A DNA stretch of 19,423 nt from B2-G16 sp964528085 (GTDB lineage Bacteria; Bipolaricaulota; Bipolaricaulia; UBA7950; UBA9294): NCBI GenBank assembly GCA_964528085.1, contig CAZGRE010000024.1:1-19423 (forward strand), given 5' to 3'. Shown one piece after another: positions 14,605 through 19,423 of the stretch (positions within the stretch are counted from its first letter, which is position 1; each line of letters opens with the position of its first letter). The translations under genes were made by a program, and so were the position numbers. Under the pieces are notes generated by a model. It worked only from the letters and a program-made list of their open reading frames with translations, was not told where the DNA came from and did no database searches.

Positions 14605-15491
14605 CCCGGGACCAATACGCGGAGGACATCGGGGAGGACCTCGACCTTGAACGGCTCTCGGGGGAGGGGATAAGGCTCACCGTCGATGTGGGCGATCAGC
14701 TTATCCGGGGAGGAGATCGTCGCGGCCTCCGTCTGATGATATCTGACCCGCGACCAATTGATGTGCCTCCCACCGCGGACGAGGGGGAGGCGGAACAGCC
14801 GCTGAACTCGGGAGAAGTCACCGATCGCCACGATATCGATCAGTCCGTCGTTTAAATCGGCGAGCGGTGCCGTCTTGAACCCCCCGCCGCTGAATCTCCC
14901 GTTCGCCACGCCGAGGGAGATGCAGTCGATCTCCTCGCTCCAATCGGCCGACGAGATCACGACCTTGAACGCCTTAAACCGGAAGACCTCCTTCACCGCG
15001 GCGTAGATGTAGGCGGCCGCCCCGCGGAGCCGCTCCATCTTCAGCACGTCGCGGGCGACCTGGGCATCGATCCCGATCCCCACCCCGTTGACGAAACAGC
15101 GATCGTCGGCGATCCTCCCGAGGTCGATCGTCCGCTCGACCCCGCCGGCAAGGAGGTCGAGGGCGGCGATCGGGTCGTTCGGGATCCCCATCATCCTGAC
15201 GAAGTCGTTCCCCGTCCCGGCCGGGATCACGGCGAGGGTCGCATCGGCGTCGACCAGGCCGTTGGCGACCTCACTCACAGTCCCATCCCCGCCCATGGCG
15301 ACGATCCGCGTGAACCCAGCCTCGATCCCCATCTTGGCAACGTCGGTCGCCTCAAGCGGCTCGTTCGTGTAGTGAAGGTCGTAATCGATCCCGCGCCGGT
15401 CGAGCTCCTCCCGCACGCGGGGGAAGAGGGCGCGACACCGGCCCTGGCCGGCGATCAGGTTGACGATGAGGAAATGCTTGTGCGTCTCCAT
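14601..15491 (-). CDS. Diacylglycerol kinase family protein (YegS/DagK/LCB5 type lipid kinase)
   Basis: This 296-aa protein belongs to the family that transfers phosphate from ATP (or GTP) to the hydroxyl of diacylglycerol or related lipids. Diagnostic motifs are NLIAGQGR near the start, the nucleotide-binding GGDGTVSEVANG (67-78), and IPAGTGNDFVR (89-99). C-terminal features include NGRFSGGGFKTAPLADLNDGLID and IDGEPYPLP, typical of the beta-sandwich domain. The length is usual. Start: ATG 15491 is preferred because AGGA lies 8 nt upstream; ATG 15500 is an in-frame alternative adding three residues. It follows the methyltransferase by 33 nt and may be the last gene of the thiamine operon. Its stop overlaps the mutL stop in a CTAG. 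The exact lipid substrate cannot be told from sequence. Confidence 0.92.
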   Translation of the reverse strand: METHKHFLIVNLIAGQGRCRALFPRVREELDRRGIDYDLHYTNEPLEATDVAKMGIEAGFTRIVAMGGDGTVSEVANGLVDADATLAVIPAGTGNDFVRMMGIPNDPIAALDLLAGGVERTIDLGRIADDRCFVNGVGIGIDAQVARDVLKMERLRGAAAYIYAAVKEVFRFKAFKVVISSADWSEEIDCISLGVANGRFSGGGFKTAPLADLNDGLIDIVAIGDFSRVQRLFRLPLVRGGRHINWSRVRYHQTEAATISSPDKLIAHIDGEPYPLPREPFKVEVLPDVLRVLVPG

Positions 15492-15524
15492 GGGCCGCAT
15501 CCTACGAGGAGGCGCCTCCCCCTG

Positions 15525-16163
15525 TCAAGCCGGCCGCTTACCGGCGCGGACGACGACGAACGACCCTCCCTCGCAACCCTCCTTCGGATCCTCGACGCGG
15601 TCGTTCATGGAACCCGGATCGCCGGAGAGGGTATGGAGACACCGATCGACCACGAAGCCGGCCGCCTCCAGACCGGCGAGGACCTCCCCCCGCGTCCGGA
15701 GGACGGCGTGGCGGATGAACGGATCATCGCTTTCCACGTAGACCTGCCCGAGCCGGGAGTCCCGCGGGACGAAGGCGACGATCACGACCCCACCAGGGAC
15801 GAGGATCCGCTTCGTCTCGCTGAACGCCCGGTCCATATCGGCGATGAAGCAGAGGGAGGTGATGAGAAACGCAGCCGCCGCGCTCTCATCCGGGAGGGGG
15901 ATCTCCTCCGCCCTCCCATTGATGACGTTCACCCCTCGCCTTCGCGCCAGCTTCGCGATCCCCTCGGCCGGCTCTATCCCGATGTCGATTCCGAGCTTCG
16001 AGGCGAACCTCCCGCTTCCGACGCCGATCTCGACCCAGGTCCCATCCTTCTCCGGGAGGAGGGCCTCGATCGCGAGGAGCTCGGAGCGGTAGACGTTCTC
16101 GTTCTCATCGAACCAGGCGTCGTACTCGCACGGCCTTGTCTCAAACGGATTCTCTTGCTTCAT
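15525..16163 (-). CDS. Class I SAM-dependent methyltransferase
   Basis: This 212-aa protein has the Rossmann-like methyltransferase fold. Motif I is VEIGVGSGRF (44-53), an acidic strand end follows in GIDIGIEPA, motif II/III is NGRAEEIPLPDESAAAAF, and the post-motif is RILVPGGVVIVAFVPRDS. It resembles the broad UbiE/type-11 group that methylates small molecules. The N-terminus has ENPFETRPCEYDAWFDEN, which I have seen at the start of many such enzymes. The start ATG 16163 lies inside the ThiZ gene, overlapping its end by 23 nt, so it belongs to the TPP-controlled operon. A role in thiamine salvage is suggested only by position; the substrate is unknown. Confidence 0.9.
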   Translation of the reverse strand: MKQENPFETRPCEYDAWFDENENVYRSELLAIEALLPEKDGTWVEIGVGSGRFASKLGIDIGIEPAEGIAKLARRRGVNVINGRAEEIPLPDESAAAAFLITSLCFIADMDRAFSETKRILVPGGVVIVAFVPRDSRLGQVYVESDDPFIRHAVLRTRGEVLAGLEAAGFVVDRCLHTLSGDPGSMNDRVEDPKEGCEGGSFVVVRAGKRPA

Positions 16164-16890
16164 CCCTATCCCCTTCCCTGATCATCGCAAGGAGGGCGTC
16201 CTTCTCCCGATGGAACTGCGGGCTCAACCTATCGGAGCGCTCCTTCCGCGAAAGCGAGATCCCCCGCTCGCCGATGACGCGCGCCGGCCGCTCGGAGAGA
16301 ATGATCACCCGGTTGGCGAGGACGACGGCCTCCTCGAGATCGTGGGTGACGAACAGCATCGTCCGATCGAGCTCGCTCAGAAGGTCGGCGAGCCAATCCT
16401 GGAGCCGCTGCCGCGTCAGGGTGTCGAGGGCGCCGAACGGCTCATCGAGGATGAGGACCTCCGCACCGCTTGCAGCGGCACGGAGCAACCCTGCCCGCTG
16501 ACGCATACCCCCCGAGAGCTCGTGCGGGTAGGAACCCGCGAACCCGGCGAGGCCGAACGGGTCGAGCCACCGAAGGACCTCCCTCCTCCGCTCCTTCCTC
16601 CCCATTCCCCTTATCTGCAACGGGAGTTCGGCGTTCTCCACGACCGTCTTCCACGGGAAGAGGACGGCGTCTTGCGGGAGGTAACCGGCGCGATCGACCG
16701 GCCCCTTCACCTCACCTCCGTCGAACCCCTCGAGGCCGAGGATGATCCGCAGCAGGGTCGACTTCCCGCAACCGGACGGGCCGAGTACGGCGAACGAATC
16801 CCCCGCCTTCACGCTGAACGTCACATCCCGCAGGACGGGGAGGTCCCCGTAGGTCTTAAAGAGTTCGCGAACCTCGAGGAGCGGTTTCAC
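16141..16890 (-). CDS. thiZ: ABC transporter ATP-binding protein (thiamine/pyrimidine precursor uptake)
   Basis: This 249-aa protein is the ATPase of an NMT1-type importer (nitrate/sulfonate/taurine-like family). It has Walker A GPSGCGKST (37-45), a Q-loop GYLPQDAVLFPW, signature LSGGMRQR (125-132), Walker B LILDEP (146-151), and H-loop VTHD (181-184). The start is GTG 16890, which overlaps the ThiY stop as GTGA and follows a GGAGG site. By itself the sequence does not separate it from SsuB or TauB relatives. The thiamine assignment rests on the TPP riboswitch, thiN and the ThiY-like binding protein in the same operon. Confidence 0.9.
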   Translation of the reverse strand: MKPLLEVRELFKTYGDLPVLRDVTFSVKAGDSFAVLGPSGCGKSTLLRIILGLEGFDGGEVKGPVDRAGYLPQDAVLFPWKTVVENAELPLQIRGMGRKERRREVLRWLDPFGLAGFAGSYPHELSGGMRQRAGLLRAAASGAEVLILDEPFGALDTLTRQRLQDWLADLLSELDRTMLFVTHDLEEAVVLANRVIILSERPARVIGERGISLSRKERSDRLSPQFHREKDALLAMIREGDRDEARESV

Positions 16891-17858
16891 TCCCCCTCCG
16901 GAACGAACGCGTTCGTGAACGCCCCCTCCGCGTCGATCTCCACCTCGATCAGGCCGTTTTCGTACGCCCAGTCGATGAACCGCCCCCAGACCGAGAGCTC
17001 CTGATGCCCCCAGCCGGCTACGGCACCGAACATCCGTCCGGAGAGCCAGCGCTGCGACGCAATGACGAGGTCGCAATCGAGCTCAGGGGCATGGGCGAGG
17101 AGGGTCTCAGCCGCCTCATCAGGGTGGCTCGCCGCGTAGACGTACCCCTCGGCCAGTGCGCCGACGAACCGGCGGACGAGCTCCGGCCTCTCATCGATCA
17201 GCCTCTCGTTCGCAACGATCACCGGGGTGTAGTAGTCGAAGACGTCTGCGATATCGCGGAGCGGGATGTAGGTGAAATCGATCCCTTCGAGCTCAGCATG
17301 GATCCCCTGCCAACCGTAGAAGATCCAATAGAAGTCGGCAAAATTCTGCCTGACAGCGGTGACGAAGTCCATCATCCCGATGTTTATCATCGTCACGCTA
17401 TCCGGATCGGCGCCGTACATCTCCATCACCGTGCGGATCATCACCTCCTCGAGCGCGCTCCCCCAGCCGGCGTAGCGCTTCCCGGCGAAGTCGGCCGGGG
17501 AGGATATCCCGCGGTCGGCCGGGGCGGCGAACCCGGACGTGTTGTGCGGTAGGACCGCGGCGATCGATACGACCGGGATCCCCTGGGCCCGCGCCATCGT
17601 GACGTACTCCTGCATCGAGACGCCGAAATCGGCGTGCCCGCTCGCCACGAGCTGGATCGAGCCGGTCGGCCCCGGTTGGAGGACGCTCACATCGAGGCCG
17701 GCCTCGGCGAAGTAGCCGCGATCGATGGCGATGAATATCCCGGTGTGATTCGTATTCGGCGTCCAATCGAGCGCGATCGAGACCTCCTCGAGCTCCCCGG
17801 CGAAACAGGAGAGTCCGAGCGAAACGACAACCAACAACGCGAACAGACACCTAATCAT
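16887..17858 (-). CDS. thiY: ABC transporter substrate-binding protein, NMT1/ThiY family
   Basis: This 323-aa exported binding protein starts with a hydrophobic signal (residues about 4-19, ALLVVVSLGLSCFAGE). Cleavage after CFA by signal peptidase I is plausible; the cysteine at 18 lacks a good lipobox. The mature part opens with the family hallmark LDWTPNTNHTGIFIAIDRGYF, followed by GLDVSVLQPG, SGHADFGVS and AQGIPVVSIAAVLPHNTSGF. These are typical of ThiY/Thi5-like proteins that bind the aminopyrimidine part of thiamine. Aromatic residues in DFYWIFYGWQG probably line the pocket. The start ATG 17858 has an AAAGGAGG site and overlaps the permease gene by 8 nt. The actual ligand (formylaminopyrimidine, HMP or thiamine) cannot be fixed here. 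Confidence 0.9.
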   Translation of the reverse strand: MIRCLFALLVVVSLGLSCFAGELEEVSIALDWTPNTNHTGIFIAIDRGYFAEAGLDVSVLQPGPTGSIQLVASGHADFGVSMQEYVTMARAQGIPVVSIAAVLPHNTSGFAAPADRGISSPADFAGKRYAGWGSALEEVMIRTVMEMYGADPDSVTMINIGMMDFVTAVRQNFADFYWIFYGWQGIHAELEGIDFTYIPLRDIADVFDYYTPVIVANERLIDERPELVRRFVGALAEGYVYAASHPDEAAETLLAHAPELDCDLVIASQRWLSGRMFGAVAGWGHQELSVWGRFIDWAYENGLIEVEIDAEGAFTNAFVPEGE

Positions 17859-18624
17859 GGTCCCTCCTTTCCATCCAAGGGGTGAGCACCCTGCTCAGCC
17901 CGTCGACGATCCCGAACAGGGCGAGGCTGAGGAGCATGACGACGAGGATCGCCCCGAACAGGCGGTCGGTCCTGAACGATTGGAGAGCCCGGGTCATGTA
18001 GACCCCGATCCCGACCGAGCCGCCGAGCCATTCGCCGACGACGGCACCGAGGACGCTGTAGGTCGCAGCGATCTTCAGCCCGGCGAGGATCCCGGGGAGG
18101 GTCGATGGAATGTACAGGTGACGGTACCGATCGATCCGCGTCGCCCCGAACGCCGTAAGGAGGTCGCGGAGGGCGGGATCGACGGTCCGAAACCCCTCAT
18201 AGGCGTTGACCGCGATCGGGAAGAAGCAGACGAACGCGACGATCAGCACCTTGGCGAGGATCCCGAGGCCGAACCAGATCAGGATGAGGGGGGCGATCGC
18301 GATCAGGGGTATCGCCTGGGAGAGGACGAGCGGGGGATAGATCAGGTCCCGCGACAGGCGCGAGGCGTTCATGACGATCGCAATCGTGATCCCGGCGAAT
18401 ATCGCCATCCCAAGCCCGGCGACCGTCTCGATCATGGTCGTTGCGATGTGCCGGCCGATCAGCCTCGAGTCGAGGACGATCGCCCCGACCGTCACCGCCG
18501 GCGAGGGGAGGAGATAGGTCGGGATCTTGAAGATCGCAGTCGCTCCGTACCATAGGAGGACGACGATGCCGATGCTGGCAGACCAGCGGTACCATTGCGA
18601 TCCCCTGTTCCCCTTTGCCCTCAT
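17851..18624 (-). CDS. thiX: ABC transporter permease (ThiX-like)
   Basis: This 257-aa membrane permease belongs to the nitrate/sulfonate/ThiX family. About six membrane helices are visible, for example at residues 17-32, 63-86, 98-120, 124-142, 186-203 and 222-243. The cytoplasmic coupling loop DPALRDLLTAFGATRIDRYRHLYIPSTLPGI fits the EAA motif that docks onto the ATPase. LLPSPAVTVGAI near the N-terminus is typical of the family. The start ATG 18624 overlaps the thiN stop as ATGA. It is the second gene of the TPP-controlled operon. Confidence 0.91.
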   Translation of the reverse strand: MRAKGNRGSQWYRWSASIGIVVLLWYGATAIFKIPTYLLPSPAVTVGAIVLDSRLIGRHIATTMIETVAGLGMAIFAGITIAIVMNASRLSRDLIYPPLVLSQAIPLIAIAPLILIWFGLGILAKVLIVAFVCFFPIAVNAYEGFRTVDPALRDLLTAFGATRIDRYRHLYIPSTLPGILAGLKIAATYSVLGAVVGEWLGGSVGIGVYMTRALQSFRTDRLFGAILVVMLLSLALFGIVDGLSRVLTPWMERRDHD

Positions 18625-19268
18625 GTCCCCCTCCGGTGGACGAGGAGGAGGATCCCATCCTCGACTATGACGCGGGCGGGGAGGGATGCGATCTCGTTCG
18701 ATATCCCGCGCGACGATCCGCGGGAGAGCCCCTCCCGATCGAGCGGATATGCAAGCCCCTCGGTCCGGACGACCGCCTCCTCGGTGATCGGGATGAGCGA
18801 GACGGAATCCCCGATCCTCCCGGATCGGATCTCGTAGGTCCCGGCAAGGGGGAGGAGGGTCTCCCTCCCGCTCACGAGCTCGATCGGGACCCCGGCCGGG
18901 ATCCCCTTGAGGAGGAGGAAGGCGTTCGCCAGGGTATGGTCGATCCGGCCGCCGAGGCCGCCGAAGACGACGATCCTTTCCGGTTTCCGGGCGAGGGCGA
19001 GCTCGATCGCAAGCTCAAGATCGGTCTTGTCCTTCGATCGGGGATGAACGTGGACGGTGACCGGCGATCCGGCGAGCCCCTCCCGGGATCTCCGACTGAG
19101 GGAATCGAGGTCCCCGACCACCTCATCGACCCTGATCCCGCGCGCGATCCCCTTCTCGAACCCTCCGTCGGCAGCGATCGTCCAATCGGAGCTCTGAGAG
19201 AGACGATTCAATCGGTTGTCGTCCTCCCAGACACCATCAGCCAGGATCAGTATCAGCCCGTTTCCCAT
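18621..19268 (-). CDS. thiN: Thiamine pyrophosphokinase
   Basis: This 215-aa enzyme transfers pyrophosphate from ATP to thiamine, giving TPP in one step. Family motifs are all present: AADGGFEKG, DEVVGDLDSL (metal/ATP site), SKDKTDLELAIELAL, GGLGGRIDHTLANAFLL, and near the C-terminus SRGSSRGISNE, which forms the thiamine-binding part. The length is normal for bacterial ThiN. The start ATG 19268 has GGAGG 8 nt upstream, and that site lies in a hairpin below a TPP riboswitch. It is the first gene of the operon. Placing a TPK beside an importer suggests salvage of preformed thiamine. Confidence 0.95.
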   Translation of the reverse strand: MGNGLILILADGVWEDDNRLNRLSQSSDWTIAADGGFEKGIARGIRVDEVVGDLDSLSRRSREGLAGSPVTVHVHPRSKDKTDLELAIELALARKPERIVVFGGLGGRIDHTLANAFLLLKGIPAGVPIELVSGRETLLPLAGTYEIRSGRIGDSVSLIPITEEAVVRTEGLAYPLDREGLSRGSSRGISNEIASLPARVIVEDGILLLVHRRGT

Positions 19269-19276
19269 CCTAAACG

Positions 19277-19293
19277 CCTCCGCGTATGCGAGG
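19277..19293 (-). promoter_or_regulatory. thiN: Hairpin sequestering the thiN Shine-Dalgarno
   Basis: On the minus strand CCTCGC and GCGGAGG can pair across a four-base loop with one bulged G, burying the GGAGG that lies 8 nt before the thiN ATG. This is the expected off-state element of a translational riboswitch. It was paired by eye only. Confidence 0.6.
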
Positions 19294-19305
19294 GTTCAGG
19301 GAAGT

Positions 19306-19338
19306 CGGGCGAAGCCGCAACACGGCGGCGACCGCCCG
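19306..19338 (-). other. Strong RNA hairpin in the thiN leader
   Basis: CGGGCG/CGCCCG forms an outer 6-bp stem and GCCGC/GCGGC an inner 5-bp stem around a six-base loop, with a small internal loop. No T run follows, so it is not an intrinsic terminator. It lies between the riboswitch aptamer and the Shine-Dalgarno hairpin and would bring the two switching strands close together. Confidence 0.6.
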
Positions 19339-19358
19339 AAGAGGTGGGCCCGGCGTCG

Positions 19359-19423
<65 letters not shown>

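Overview
This is a gene-dense, GC-rich bacterial chromosome segment. Almost everything reads on the minus strand; mutL is the only plus-strand gene. Genes overlap by a few bases (ATGA, GTGA, TGATG), Shine-Dalgarno sites are purine-rich, and three matches to sigma70-type promoters can be read. Bacterial markers are dnaX, an endonuclease-type MutL, tRNA-Pro with an encoded CCA, and a TPP riboswitch. I cannot place the organism firmly. Composition and protein style would suit a deep-branching, possibly thermophilic or anaerobic lineage such as Bipolaricaulota or a Chloroflexi-like group, but this is only an impression. No phage structural genes, transposons or CRISPR arrays are visible.

Layout, in the minus-strand reading direction from the right edge: (1) 19423-14601 is a thiamine operon. 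A TPP riboswitch, cut by the window edge, precedes thiN (thiamine pyrophosphokinase), thiX, thiY and thiZ (an NMT1/ThiY-type ABC importer), an orphan SAM methyltransferase and a diacylglycerol/lipid kinase family gene. The last gene meets mutL tail to tail, and the two share a CTAG double stop. (2) 12817-11608 is a two-gene unit: a small HTH/coiled-coil protein and an HD-domain phosphohydrolase. It is divergent from mutL and may be transcribed from a near-leaderless promoter. (3) 11607-10775 holds a 215-bp intergenic stretch with a perfect 28-bp palindrome of 11-6-11 architecture resembling a Xer/dif site, followed by a short tyrosine recombinase that consists only of the catalytic domain. (4) 10757-904 is a seven-gene MoxR/VWA operon behind a good sigma70 promoter: two membrane proteins, a membrane protein with a disordered tail, a MoxR AAA+ ATPase, a DUF58 protein, a BatA-like VWA protein and a double-VWA protein. 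(5) 907-1 holds a second sigma70 promoter, tRNA-Pro(UGG), and dnaX only 16 nt beyond the tRNA CCA end; dnaX runs off the left edge.

How they work together: the thiamine block looks like vitamin-regulated uptake plus pyrophosphorylation. The MoxR/VWA block looks like a chaperone/metal-binding scaffold complex at the cytoplasmic membrane; its clients are unknown and it is the largest functionally undefined system here. The most original signal is the dif-like palindrome beside a minimal tyrosine recombinase, which could be a single-recombinase chromosome resolution system or a DNA switch.
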